From Flavobacterium sp. CG_23.5 (GTDB lineage: Bacteria; Bacteroidota; Bacteroidia; Flavobacteriales; Flavobacteriaceae): DNA of 64,000 bases. Of this stretch, positions 9,412-18,293 are shown one piece after another. Location of the stretch: assembly GCF_017875765.1 (NCBI RefSeq), contig NZ_JAGGNA010000001.1:3251001-3315000 (forward strand). Reading direction: 5' to 3'. Position numbers and translations under genes: made by a program. The notes beneath the pieces were generated by a model. That model saw nothing but the letters and a program-made list of their open reading frames with translations, searched no databases and was not told the origin of the DNA. Positions within the stretch are counted from its first letter, which is position 1. Each line of letters opens with the position of its first letter.

Positions 9412-9485
9412 CGTACAAAATTATAGATTTCTATTTATAATTGTGTCCGATTATTTAAGGGGCTGAAACATTATCGAGCAAATTA

Positions 9486-12400
9486 ATGAATTGCTCGATA
9501 CCGAAAAACACCCTTTCTAAATTAGATTTTTTTAAGTCTAATGAGAGAAATCCAATAGATTATATATCACATTTTATCGACTTACTGCTAACAAAAACTT
9601 TATTTACCCTCAAAAATCAATTGAAATGCAGGTCTTTACTGGTTTTGATGATTTTTTTAACGGGATTTTTTATAATTCCATCTGCTTTATACTCTCAAAC
9701 ACCACCCTTGCCCGATGAGAAGAGTTGTGTTTCAAAGGATTTATTAGTTGTTGGCGCTAGGTTGGACATTGGTGAATGTTTCCAATGTAATATAGGTGAT
9801 CAACCTGTAAAATTTAATTTAATTCTAAGTATCAATAATAAAACAGGTTCATTTAGACCAACCTTTGCATTTTGGGGAACGCTTGAAGTAACAGAACCTG
9901 GGGCTGGCTTGGGTGGTGTGGACAAAGTAACTACATCTTCAATCTCTGGCTGTAATGATATTACAGGTTTGCCGCCAAATGAAATAACTGACTTAACATT
10001 TCTAGAAATTCCCTATAAATGCGGAACTACATTAAAATTAACGAATCTTTTCCTTGCATGGACTGACGCCTCTAAGGTTGTAGATCAGACCAGTGCCAAT
10101 AGTTGTGACAATTTAACTACAAAATTAAATTCGAAGAAAGTTCTGGATATCTCCCCAAAATGTGGAACTCTTCTTGAAATAGAAATTAAAACACCTCTTG
10201 ATGTAACTGTAAACCAACCTAGTATTTGTAACGGACAAACAGCTACTTTAACGGCTAATGCAACCGGTGGCAATGGTACCTACAGTTACAAATGGAGTAC
10301 AGGCGAAACATCTCCAAGTATTGATGTTTCACCAGCGTCAAATACCGAATATACTGTTACAGTGACCGCTCCATCTACTTTTGACCCTACTAAAACATGT
10401 TCTGCTTCCTTTACAGCTAAGGTAACTGTAAATCCAAATCCAGCAGCACTTGTATTAACAGGAAGTTCTATCTGTACATCAGTAACAGGAACAGGAAGTA
10501 TCACATCTGGTACATCTGCTCTTAACGTTAACTATCAGTTATACAATAGTGCAAGTGCACCAGTTCAGACTGCCAAGGCAGGAACAGGAGCAGGGTTAAC
10601 CTGGTCTAGTGTAACGGCTGGAACTGGATATTATGCGATTGCGACAGGAGCTGCTCCAACAAGCTGTACTTCTCAAAGCAATCCTGTTAATGTGGTAGAA
10701 GTTGCCAATCCAGCAGCACTTGTATTAACAGGAAGTTCTATCTGTACATCAGTAACAGGAACAGGAAGTATCACATCTGGTACATCTGCTCTTAACGTTA
10801 ACTATCAGTTATACAATAGTGCAAATGCACCAGTTCAGACTGCCAAGGCAGGAACGGGAGCAGGTTTAACCTGGTCTAGTGTAGCGGCTGGAACTGGATA
10901 TTATGCGATTGCGACAGGAGCTGCTCCAACAAGCTGTACTTCTCAAAGCAATCCTGTTAATGTGGTAGAAGTTGCCAATCCAGCAGCACTTGTATTAACA
11001 GGAAGTTCTATCTGTACATCAGTAACAGGAACAGGAAGTATCACATCTGGTACATCTGCTCTTAACGTTAACTATCAGTTATACAATAGTGCAAATGCAC
11101 CAGTTCAGACTGCCAAGGCAGGAACAGGAGCAGGGTTAACCTGGTCTAGTGTAGCGGCTGGAACTGGATATTATGCGATTGCGACAGGAGCTGCTCCAAC
11201 AAGCTGTACTTCTCAAAGCAATCCTGTTAATGTGGTAGAAGTTGCCAATCCAGCAGCACTTGTATTAACAGGAAGTTCTATCTGTACATCAGTAACAGGA
11301 ACAGGAAGTATCACATCTGGTACATCTGCTCTTAACGTTAACTATCAGTTATACAATAGTGCAAGTGCACCAGTTCAGACTGCCAAGGCAGGAACAGGAG
11401 CAGGGTTAACCTGGTCTAGTGTAGCGGCTGGAACTGGATATTATGCGATTGCGACAGGAGCTGCTCCAACAAGCTGTACTTCTCAAAGCAATCCTGTTAA
11501 TGTGGTAGAAGTTGCCAATCCAGCAGCACTTGTATTAACAGGAAGTTCTATCTGTACATCAGTAACAGGAACAGGAAGTATCACATCTGGTACATCTGCT
11601 CTTAACGTTAACTATCAGTTATACAATAGTGCAAATGCACCAGTTCAGACTGCCAAGGCAGGAACGGGAGCAGGGTTAACCTGGTCTAGTGTAGCGGCTG
11701 GAACTGGATATTATGCGATTGCGACAGGAGCTGCTCCAACAAGCTGTACTTCTCAAAGCAATCCTGTTAATGTGGTAGAAGTTGCCAATCCAGCAGCACT
11801 TGTATTAACAGGAAGTTCTATCTGTACATCAGTAACAGGAACAGGAAGTATCACATCTGGTACATCTGCTCTTAACGTTAACTATCAGTTATACAATAGT
11901 GCAAATGCACCAGTTCAGACTGCCAAGCCAGGAACAGGAGCAGGTTTAACCTGGTCTAGTGTAGCGGCTGGAACTGGATATTATGCGATTGCGACAGGAG
12001 CTGCTCCAACAAGCTGTACTTCTCAAAGCAATCCTGTTAATGTGGTAGAAGTTGCCAATCCAGCAGCACTTGTATTAACAGGAAGTTCTATCTGTACATC
12101 AGTAACAGGAACAGGAAGTATCACATCTGGTACATCTGCTCTTAACGTTAACTATCAGTTATACAATAGTGCAAGTGCACCAGTTCAGACTGCCAAGGCA
12201 GGAACAGGAGCAGGGTTAACCTGGTCTAGTGTAACGGCTGGAACTGGATATTATGCGATTGCGACAGGAGCTGCTCCAACAAGCTGTACTTCTCAAAGCA
12301 ATCCTGTTAATGTGGTAGAAGTTGCCAATCCAGCAGCACTTGTATTAACAGGAAGTTCTATCTGTACATCAGTAACAGGAACAGGAAGTATCACATCTGG

Positions 12401-14018
12401 TACATCTGCTCTTAACGTTAACTATCAGTTATACAATAGTGCAAATGCACCAGTTCAGACTGCCAAGGCAGGAACGGGAGCAGGTTTAACCTGGTCTAGT
12501 GTAGCGGCTGGAACTGGATATTATGCGATTGCGACAGGAGCTGCTCCAACAAGCTGTACTTCTCAAAGCAATCCTGTTAATGTGGTAGAAGTTGCCAATC
12601 CAGCAGCACTTGTATTAACAGGAAGTTCTATCTGTACATCAGTAACAGGAACAGGAAGTATCACATCTGGTACATCTGCTCTTAACGTTAACTATCAGTT
12701 ATACAATAGTGCAAATGCACCAGTTCAGACTGCCAAGGCAGGAACAGGAGCAGGTTTAACCTGGTCTAGTGTAGCGGCTGGAACTGGATATTATGCGATT
12801 GCGACAGGAGCTGCTCCAACAAGCTGTACTTCTCAAAGCAATCCTGTTAATGTGGTAGAAGTTGCCAATCCAACAGCACTTGTATTAACAGGAAGTTCTG
12901 TTTGTGATGCCGGTACTGGTACGGTAAGTTCTTCTACCTCACAGTTAGGAGTGAGCTATCATTTGCGAATTGGTACTACTAATGTACAGTCTGCAAAAAC
13001 AGGTGCTGGTGCAGCTCTTTTATGGTCTGGTCTTAACACAGGTACTAACTACAATGTAGTTTCAACAGGTGCAGCTCCAACGAATTGTCTAGGTTCAAGT
13101 AATAACGTCGATGTAGCAACTGTAAATTGCGCTCACATCTTCCCAACACAAACTACTTGTAGTAATTATTTGTGTGGACCTAAGGATACATTCACCTTGA
13201 AGAAAATTTGTGTTACATACGCGAAAGGGAAACCCGGGACAATTGGCAATGCAATTCCGGGAGTGTTTTTCTACTATGGTGATTTTACTGCTACTAAAAC
13301 AAATGTTATCACTGATGCTACTGATGTGACAACAATTATTGTTGACCAAACAAGTACTGGTTTCAACGGTACATTTGATCCTCAAAACGCAAGTAACATA
13401 AGACTGCTTGTAGATGATTGTCAAACTGTAACGCCAATATCGATAACAATTGGAACACAAACTTCAAATATGGGGGATGTTACGATAGAATTTAAAGCGA
13501 TAAAAGACAAAAAATATATTGTATCAGTGAAATATGATGTTAAATCTATAATTACCAGTATTATTAAATCAACCCCAGCATACTCGACAATCGGGATGAA
13601 AATAAACGGAGGAAGTCTTGAAGGTGTAGGTAAAGTAGATCTTGATACAAGCAGTACTTGTTCAGATACTTCAGTAACTCCTTCTGGCGGCGGATGTCTT
13701 GCTAAATTAGCTCCAACAGATACAAAAGTACTTGCAAGTACTACAACTGCGACTGAACCAGCCGGATTTGATGCGTACCCGGTTCCTTTCAAAGATGTAC
13801 TTACAATCAAATACAATTTTGATTATGTGTCTGATGTGAAAATTGAAGTGTTTAATTCACTTGGAAAAGCAATACTTTCCAAAGCGGATACCAATAGTTA
13901 TCTAAACAAAGAAGTTTCGCTTGACCTTAAAATGAATAAAGGACAAGAGCAAGTTTATGTTGTCAAAGTAACTACGAATCGTGGAAGCAGCACCAAAAAA
14001 GTAATGTCTTCTAAATAG
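9486..14018 (+). CDS. T9SS-secreted repeat adhesin, 5' end displaced by an IS element
   Basis: The remaining frame encodes 1510 residues; the frame is open upstream to the IS edge. The ATG at 9486 was an internal codon before the insertion. The hydrophobic signal segment (residues ~43-62, before SQTPPLPDEK) survives, so a product could still be exported if transcription and translation start downstream of the IS; no ribosome site is evident. Residues ~65-240 are a Cys-containing unique domain, ~240-317 an Ig/PKD-like domain, and 318-1127 nine almost identical 90-residue repeats plus one diverged tenth (to ~1215). A unique domain follows, then a T9SS sorting tail ending KKVMSSK, as in the neighbouring adhesins. 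Normal expression is probably lost. Confidence 0.8.
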   Translation: MNCSIPKNTLSKLDFFKSNERNPIDYISHFIDLLLTKTLFTLKNQLKCRSLLVLMIFLTGFFIIPSALYSQTPPLPDEKSCVSKDLLVVGARLDIGECFQCNIGDQPVKFNLILSINNKTGSFRPTFAFWGTLEVTEPGAGLGGVDKVTTSSISGCNDITGLPPNEITDLTFLEIPYKCGTTLKLTNLFLAWTDASKVVDQTSANSCDNLTTKLNSKKVLDISPKCGTLLEIEIKTPLDVTVNQPSICNGQTATLTANATGGNGTYSYKWSTGETSPSIDVSPASNTEYTVTVTAPSTFDPTKTCSASFTAKVTVNPNPAALVLTGSSICTSVTGTGSITSGTSALNVNYQLYNSASAPVQTAKAGTGAGLTWSSVTAGTGYYAIATGAAPTSCTSQSNPVNVVEVANPAALVLTGSSICTSVTGTGSITSGTSALNVNYQLYNSANAPVQTAKAGTGAGLTWSSVAAGTGYYAIATGAAPTSCTSQSNPVNVVEVANPAALVLTGSSICTSVTGTGSITSGTSALNVNYQLYNSANAPVQTAKAGTGAGLTWSSVAAGTGYYAIATGAAPTSCTSQSNPVNVVEVANPAALVLTGSSICTSVTGTGSITSGTSALNVNYQLYNSASAPVQTAKAGTGAGLTWSSVAAGTGYYAIATGAAPTSCTSQSNPVNVVEVANPAALVLTGSSICTSVTGTGSITSGTSALNVNYQLYNSANAPVQTAKAGTGAGLTWSSVAAGTGYYAIATGAAPTSCTSQSNPVNVVEVANPAALVLTGSSICTSVTGTGSITSGTSALNVNYQLYNSANAPVQTAKPGTGAGLTWSSVAAGTGYYAIATGAAPTSCTSQSNPVNVVEVANPAALVLTGSSICTSVTGTGSITSGTSALNVNYQLYNSASAPVQTAKAGTGAGLTWSSVTAGTGYYAIATGAAPTSCTSQSNPVNVVEVANPAALVLTGSSICTSVTGTGSITSGTSALNVNYQLYNSANAPVQTAKAGTGAGLTWSSVAAGTGYYAIATGAAPTSCTSQSNPVNVVEVANPAALVLTGSSICTSVTGTGSITSGTSALNVNYQLYNSANAPVQTAKAGTGAGLTWSSVAAGTGYYAIATGAAPTSCTSQSNPVNVVEVANPTALVLTGSSVCDAGTGTVSSSTSQLGVSYHLRIGTTNVQSAKTGAGAALLWSGLNTGTNYNVVSTGAAPTNCLGSSNNVDVATVNCAHIFPTQTTCSNYLCGPKDTFTLKKICVTYAKGKPGTIGNAIPGVFFYYGDFTATKTNVITDATDVTTIIVDQTSTGFNGTFDPQNASNIRLLVDDCQTVTPISITIGTQTSNMGDVTIEFKAIKDKKYIVSVKYDVKSIITSIIKSTPAYSTIGMKINGGSLEGVGKVDLDTSSTCSDTSVTPSGGGCLAKLAPTDTKVLASTTTATEPAGFDAYPVPFKDVLTIKYNFDYVSDVKIEVFNSLGKAILSKADTNSYLNKEVSLDLKMNKGQEQVYVVKVTTNRGSSTKKVMSSK
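10437..13130 (+). repeat. Tandem 270-bp coding repeat, nine near-identical units plus one diverged
   Basis: Unit starts are at 10437, 10707, 10977, 11247, 11517, 11787, 12057, 12327, 12597 and (diverged) 12867. The nine units differ at only about five positions: AGTGCA/AATGCA, GGAACA/GGAACG, CAGGGT/CAGGTT, GTAACG/GTAGCG and one GCA to CCA. Units 7 and 8 carry the same variants as units 1 and 2. Such low divergence implies recent expansion or active gene conversion. Confidence 0.93.
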
Positions 14019-14040
14019 TATTATAAAATTAATTTTAACT

Positions 14041-14072
14041 AAAAGCATCCGCCTAAAACGGATGCTTTTTTA
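14041..14072 (+). terminator. Rho-independent terminator after the repeat adhesin
   Basis: An 11-bp perfect stem AAAAGCATCCG / CGGATGCTTTT with a 7-nt loop and a T run, 23 bp after the stop codon. Confidence 0.85.
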
Positions 14073-14308
14073 GTGTTGTCCTGTCTTAAAATTGGTTGTC
14101 ACCAAACAATTTAATCTTTTAATCACAATCCCCATTATTTTGTCATTCCGTCTCGTTTTTCGGAACGAGAGAGGAATCTCTTCAAACTACTCACGTAACG
14201 GTGATTGATCGGCTAATTTGTGCAATTCCTCATCTTCTTTTTGTTGGAATGATAAACGAGACGGAGATTCCTCTTTCATCGGAATGACAAATAAGACGGG
14301 GATTGCTT

Positions 14309-15009
14309 CGTCAGTTGGAGTGTTTTTTGTGTAATGGCTTCTCGATACATTTCAAAATAAAAAATTTTGAAATACTCGAAGTGACGGGAGGAGGAATGAT
14401 ATATAGTCGTCAGTTGGAGTGTTTTTTGTGTAAGGGCTTCTCGATACATTTCAAAATAAAAAATTTTGAAATACTCGAAGTGACCGCAGGAATAATAGGT
14501 TACAGTCGTCAGTTCGAGTTGAGTAGAAATTTGCGATAGAAAATTGCTACGAAGTATCGAGAACAGTTCTGTTTAAATGTTTCTCGATACAATTATACGT
14601 TATTAAAACTAGCGTTTGAATAACGTATAATCACTCGAAGTGACGTTAAGAGGAATGATATATAGTCGTCAGTTCGAGTGTTTTTTGTGTAAGGGCTTCT
14701 CGATACATTTCAAAATAAAAAATTTTGAAATACTCGAAGTGACGTTAGGAGTAATGATAAATAGTCGTCAGTTCGAGTTGAGTAGAAATTTGCGATAGAA
14801 AATTGCTACGAAGTATCGAGAACAGTTGTGTTTAAATGTTTCTCTAAACAATTATACGGTATTAAAACTAGCGTTTAAATAACGCATAATCACTCGAAGT
14901 GACGTTAAGAGTAATGATAAACAGTCGTCAGGTGGAGTGTTTTTTGTGTAATGCAATGGAACAAACTTCTCGATACGCTACGCTACTCGAAATGACGGTA
15001 TCGAGAACC
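14309..15009. repeat. Tandem array of 99-bp (A) and 160-bp (B) palindromic units
   Basis: Units begin with CGTCAGTT(G/C)GAG at 14309 (A), 14408 (A), 14507 (B), 14667 (A), 14766 (B) and 14926 (variant A). A units contain TTCTCGATACA, then a hairpin ATTTCAAAAT/ATTTTGAAAT, then ACTCGAAGTGAC. B units contain GCGATAGAAAATTGC and a second palindrome around AACGTATAAT. The variant at 14926 has an inverted relative at 39405-39490, so this is a dispersed family that has amplified here. The ORFs inside it are not credible genes. The stretch 14080-14308 before it holds further diverged palindromic repeat (CTCGTTTTTCGGAACGAGAG). Confidence 0.85.
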
Positions 15010-15018
15010 TTTTTACAT

Positions 15019-15585
15019 CTAGATTTTACTCAATTTCAAATATCCAATATGCAAGGTGTCTTCTTCAAGAATAGTTTCGTTTTTTGAGATTTTTAGCGAA
15101 TAGAGATTTTTAAATTTTTCATCCAAAATATCTCCTATATTGTAAATATCATCCACATCTATTCCGTATTTATCGTCGATATGAGAAATGGCTCCTTGGA
15201 AACCAAAATGTTTGTAGAAAGTGGATCTTCTGGCTTTTTTGGAGGCCAATCCTACACTTTTGGCAACGGTAAGAATTTTATAATGGTATTCTTCAAATTC
15301 ATTCTCTTTATATCCTCCCAGATTAATGAAAAAAAGTTTATCCAAAGTGGAATCTGATGTAGCGTTTTTAGCGATAATTTCTATCGAAAAATTATCTACC
15401 ACAGCGACTTCTCGCCACGCATCAATATGAATTTTACCTTTGGCTTCAGGCCAAAAAGCTTTCATTTGAGGAACCAATTCTTTTAAGGAATTCCCGATTC
15501 CAAAAAAAATATCATGCTGTTCCGTAAACCTTCCTAAGGGCTTGCAGCCCAGTATTATCATGTATAATTTAAGTTCTATATCCAT
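15019..15585 (-). CDS. DUF1543 domain-containing protein
   Basis: This 188-residue cytosolic protein of unknown role has the DUF1543 pattern: LGCKPLGRFTEQHDIFFGIG near the start, then WPEAKGKIHIDAWREV, LFFINLGGYKENEFEEYHY, and a C-terminal HIDDKYGIDVDDIYNI segment. The length suits the family. It stands alone between the palindromic array (its 3' end touches the array) and a divergent lipoprotein gene. The family call is from the N-terminal and HID motifs; no catalytic function is known to me. Confidence 0.75.
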   Translation of the reverse strand: MDIELKLYMIILGCKPLGRFTEQHDIFFGIGNSLKELVPQMKAFWPEAKGKIHIDAWREVAVVDNFSIEIIAKNATSDSTLDKLFFINLGGYKENEFEEYHYKILTVAKSVGLASKKARRSTFYKHFGFQGAISHIDDKYGIDVDDIYNIGDILDEKFKNLYSLKISKNETILEEDTLHIGYLKLSKI

Positions 15586-15672
15586 TTTGTAAAGCTACAT
15601 CTTTTTACAAAATAATTTTTGGCACAATTTATGGTTATCATAAAAAAACAAAACCCCTTAATAAATAAAATC

Positions 15673-16176
15673 ATGAAAAAGATAATTACCCTTTTGGCAA
15701 TTGTAGGATTATTTAGCTTACAAAGTTGTACCGTAACAGATAGTGGATCTATTGTGAGCGACATTCCAACAAGTGAAATATTTGAAGTGAGTACTTCATT
15801 TACTTCAACTAATGGTTATAGTAAATTGATACCGTTAAATCCACGTATTTATTCTTCGGATGTTGTGTTAGTATATCGATTATCTGGAACCACTTCACAA
15901 GGTGGTGATATCTGGAAATTATTACCTGAAACACATTATTTTACTGATGGAACTTTAGATTTTGGTTACGATTTTGATTATACCACTACCGATATAAGCG
16001 TTTATATGGTGGGTAATAATTTACAAACTGTTTCTACTAATTATAGATTGAATCAGGTTTTAAGGATTGTAATTACTCCGGCTGGTTTTTCTCAAGCAAT
16101 AGATAAAAATAATATCAATGCGGTAATGTCAGCTTTAAAAGTTGATAAAAGCCAAATTCAGAAAATTCAAATGTAA
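15673..16176 (+). CDS. Small lipoprotein, tandem paralogue 1
   Basis: This 167-residue protein starts MKKIITLLAI, with a lipobox (FSLQSC, Cys ~18); the in-frame start at 15619 would spoil the signal peptide. The body shares a pattern with the next gene: (S)EIFEVS, GYSKLIPLNPRIYSSDVV, YRLSGT, DFGYDFDY and a terminal LRIVITPA, so the two arose by duplication. Probably an outer-membrane lipoprotein of unknown function. It has its own terminator, so it is likely monocistronic. Confidence 0.75.
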   Translation: MKKIITLLAIVGLFSLQSCTVTDSGSIVSDIPTSEIFEVSTSFTSTNGYSKLIPLNPRIYSSDVVLVYRLSGTTSQGGDIWKLLPETHYFTDGTLDFGYDFDYTTTDISVYMVGNNLQTVSTNYRLNQVLRIVITPAGFSQAIDKNNINAVMSALKVDKSQIQKIQM

Positions 16177-16195
16177 CTACTGTTTTTACTACAAT

Positions 16196-16227
16196 AAAAA
16201 AGGAAATCTTACGATTTCCTTTTTTTT
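16196..16227 (+). terminator. Rho-independent terminator after lipoprotein 1
   Basis: A stem AAAAAGGAAATC / GATTTCCTTTTT with a 4-nt loop and T run, 20 bp after the stop. The small frame reading through it was not called. Confidence 0.8.
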
Positions 16228-16418
16228 ATGCGTAAATAATTTGATTCGAAAGAAAAGTATATTTTTTGAAAGATTTATTCTGTTTTCAGGACTATTAGGA
16301 GTTCTTTTGGTGTATTTTTTCTTTTTCGAATTCAAAAATAGTTGAAATGTTTTAGACAAAAAAGTCAGATAAATATTCTTTTTGGCATAACTTTATATAC
16401 ACTTTAAAACTATATGTT

Positions 16419-16940
16419 ATGAAAAAGAGAATTATACTTATGACTATTTTTAGTATGTTGTTTTTGTCAAGTTGTGAAGGACCACAAGGGCCTCCTGGCT
16501 TAGATGGACAAGATGGATTATTAAGTGAAGTGTTTGAACTTCGAAATATAAATTTTGGATTTAATGCAACGGACGGTTATACTATTTATAGAACCTTAAA
16601 TCCCCAAATTGCTTCTTCGGATGTTCTTTTAATCTACAGATTGTCAGGGACCATTAATTCCAGTACACCAATTTGGCAACAAATTCCTAGAACTTTATTT
16701 TTGCCTGAGGGAGAATTGGATTACGATTTCGATTTCAGTAAACAGGATTTTACAATTTTTGCCGGAGGAACTTATAATTTGGCTTTAACGCCAAGTTACA
16801 TTAATGGTCAAACGTTTAGAATTGTAATTGTGCCAGGCATTTTAACTAATAAATCAGCGAATAAACCAGATTTCTCGAATTACTACGCGGTAATCAAAGC
16901 CTATAATATTGATGATTCAAATGTGAAAGTGCTAAATTAA
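16419..16940 (+). CDS. Small lipoprotein with collagen-like motif, tandem paralogue 2
   Basis: This 173-residue protein has a signal peptide ending LFLSSC (Cys ~19). Directly after the lipid-anchor Cys comes a short Gly-X-Y stretch (GPQGPPGLDGQDG), probably a flexible spacer off the membrane. The rest parallels the previous gene (EVFELRN, GYTIYRTLNPQIASSDVL, YRLSGT, ELDYDFDF, FRIVIVPG). Function unknown. It has a separate upstream region and a shared terminator with the convergent terC. Confidence 0.75.
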   Translation: MKKRIILMTIFSMLFLSSCEGPQGPPGLDGQDGLLSEVFELRNINFGFNATDGYTIYRTLNPQIASSDVLLIYRLSGTINSSTPIWQQIPRTLFLPEGELDYDFDFSKQDFTIFAGGTYNLALTPSYINGQTFRIVIVPGILTNKSANKPDFSNYYAVIKAYNIDDSNVKVLN

Positions 16941-16954
16941 TTCGATTTAAACAT

Positions 16955-16990
16955 AAAAAAAGCTATCAATTGATTTTGACAGCTTTTTTT
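16955..16990. terminator. Bidirectional terminator between lipoprotein 2 and terC
   Basis: A-rich arm AAAAAAAGCTATCAA pairs with TTGACAGCTTTTTTT (one mismatch), giving T runs on both strands between two convergent genes. Confidence 0.7.
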
Positions 16991-17022
16991 TATGCTTTTT
17001 AAATTATTGGATTTTAAATATT

Positions 17023-17988
17023 TTAGAACTCCGTATTTTTATTATAATCTTCCTTTTTATTCATTTTCAGTGAGACTGCGATTCCTAATAGTAGCGAAAT
17101 GGCAATAAAAGCCAGTGATACCCATTCCGGCAATTCGATAAAATCATGGAGTAACATTTTGAGACCTACAAAACTTAAAATAGCGATTAGGCTGTATTCT
17201 AAATAGCTGAATCGTTCCAGCATATTCGCTAAAAAGAAATACATGGAACGCAAACCTAAAATCGCAAAAATATTAGAACTAAAAACTATAAAAGGATCTT
17301 TAGTTATTGCTAAAATAGCGGGAACACTATCAAGAGCAAATACAACATCCATTACTTCGATAACTACTAACGCGACAAAAAGGGGAGTAGCAGCAGTAAT
17401 ATGGCGTCTTTTTACAAAGAAATGTTCTTTGTCGATATGATTAGAAATCGCCATAACTTTCTTTAGACTTTTAAAAACGAAAGATTTTTTAGGTTCAAAT
17501 TTTTCGTCTTCTTTGTCAAATAGCATTCTCATCGCGGTATAAATTAAGAACGCACCAAAAACATAAGCGGTCCAAGCAAATTTATTAATCAGCAACACAC
17601 CAAAATAAATCATTGCGCCTCTAAAAACGACTGCTCCCAATATGCCCCAAAACAAAACCCTGTGCTGGTATTTTTTTGGAATTTTAAAAGAGGAAAAAAT
17701 AACAGCGATAACAAATATATTATCGACACTCAATGATAATTCAATCAAATAACCGGTAATGAATTTTATAGATGCTGCGGCAGGTCTTAAATGATCTGGA
17801 TTAGCAACATAATTATTTTTGTAAAGCCAGTAAATAACTCCCGAAAACATAAAGGATAATGCCACCCAAACAGCAGTCCATTTTCCTGCTTCTTTGGAAC
17901 TGATAATATGCGGCGTTTTATTAAAAACGCCCAAATCGAGTGCAAGAAATAATACAATAGCGAGTAAGAATAAAATCCAGACAATCAT
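17023..17988 (-). CDS. TerC/Alx-family integral membrane protein
   Basis: This 321-residue polytopic protein has about nine membrane segments. TerC-family signatures are visible: DLGVF near the N terminus, ELSLSVDNIFV in the third segment, and VIEVMDVVFALDSVPAILA, with acidic residues inside membrane helices. Family members (Alx, TerC) are linked to tellurite resistance and manganese export; the substrate here is an inference. A TAnnTTTG box lies 23 bp upstream of the start. Confidence 0.9.
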   Translation of the reverse strand: MIVWILFLLAIVLFLALDLGVFNKTPHIISSKEAGKWTAVWVALSFMFSGVIYWLYKNNYVANPDHLRPAAASIKFITGYLIELSLSVDNIFVIAVIFSSFKIPKKYQHRVLFWGILGAVVFRGAMIYFGVLLINKFAWTAYVFGAFLIYTAMRMLFDKEDEKFEPKKSFVFKSLKKVMAISNHIDKEHFFVKRRHITAATPLFVALVVIEVMDVVFALDSVPAILAITKDPFIVFSSNIFAILGLRSMYFFLANMLERFSYLEYSLIAILSFVGLKMLLHDFIELPEWVSLAFIAISLLLGIAVSLKMNKKEDYNKNTEF

Positions 17989-18010
17989 ACAGGGAGTTAT
18001 TTGAGTGATA

Positions 18011-18018
18011 CAAAGATA
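18011..18018 (-). promoter_or_regulatory. TAnnTTTG promoter box for terC
   Basis: The minus strand reads TATCTTTG, ending 22 bp before the terC start. It fits the Bacteroidota -7 consensus. Confidence 0.55.
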
Positions 18019-18245
18019 CTTTTTGATTTTTAACAGTACTGCTTATTCTAGTAAATCTTACTTCTTTGACAATTAATTTATCGTTTTTAAAATTCTCAAT
18101 TTATTTTCGAAAATTTGATATTAATAAAAAACAGGATAAAAATTAGCAGCTTGTTATTATTTGTGGTCATTCTTAAGAATTTCATAAAATTAAGAGCATG
18201 CCCATAAAAAACAGAGGTAAACTTTCACGAAAGTAATATTTAAAT

Positions 18246-18253
18246 TATATTTG
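18246..18253 (+). promoter_or_regulatory. TAnnTTTG promoter box for glnN
   Basis: TATATTTG lies 40 bp before the glnN start codon and matches the Bacteroidota housekeeping -7 element. The rest of the 305-bp divergent terC-glnN intergenic region shows nothing else clear. Confidence 0.6.
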
Positions 18254-18293
18254 CATCGAAATTCAAGGGGTTTAATATAAAAATCATACAATT

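Larger units (their letters stand above)
7914..9470 (-). mobile_element. IS3-family insertion sequence (IS150-like), 1557 bp
   Basis: The element has TG...CA ends and imperfect terminal inverted repeats of ~25 bp (TGGTTTAGCCCC at the left; complement TGTTTCAGCCCC at the right, both continuing to a shared AATCGGAC). A 4-bp target duplication TTAT lies at 7910-7913 and 9471-9474. It carries orfA and orfB on the minus strand. Both ends, both frames and the target duplication are intact, so it may still be mobile and the insertion is probably recent. It disrupts the 5' end of a surface adhesin gene. Confidence 0.93.

Noticed and set aside
9430..9480. Outward promoter from the IS3 element rescuing the adhesin gene
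   Set aside because: The transposase points away from the adhesin and no TAnnTTTG box lies between the IS edge and 9486.
10085..13816. Minus-strand frames inside the third adhesin gene
   Set aside because: They lie wholly within a well-supported plus-strand gene and show no family features.
14309..15009. Possible CRISPR array
   Set aside because: Repeated units are 99 and 160 bp, palindromic and without short unique spacers; no cas genes nearby.
14303..15087. Short plus-strand frames of 62 and 78 codons
   Set aside because: They are translations of the palindromic A/B repeat units and repeat with their period.
15616..15633. Sigma-54 promoter before the first lipoprotein
   Set aside because: Only the -24-like TTGGCA is present; the required GC at -12 is missing, so it was kept only as a shared motif.
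16142..16345. 67-codon frame after the first lipoprotein gene
   Set aside because: It overlaps the lipoprotein end and reads through its terminator; low-complexity Phe/Lys-rich product.
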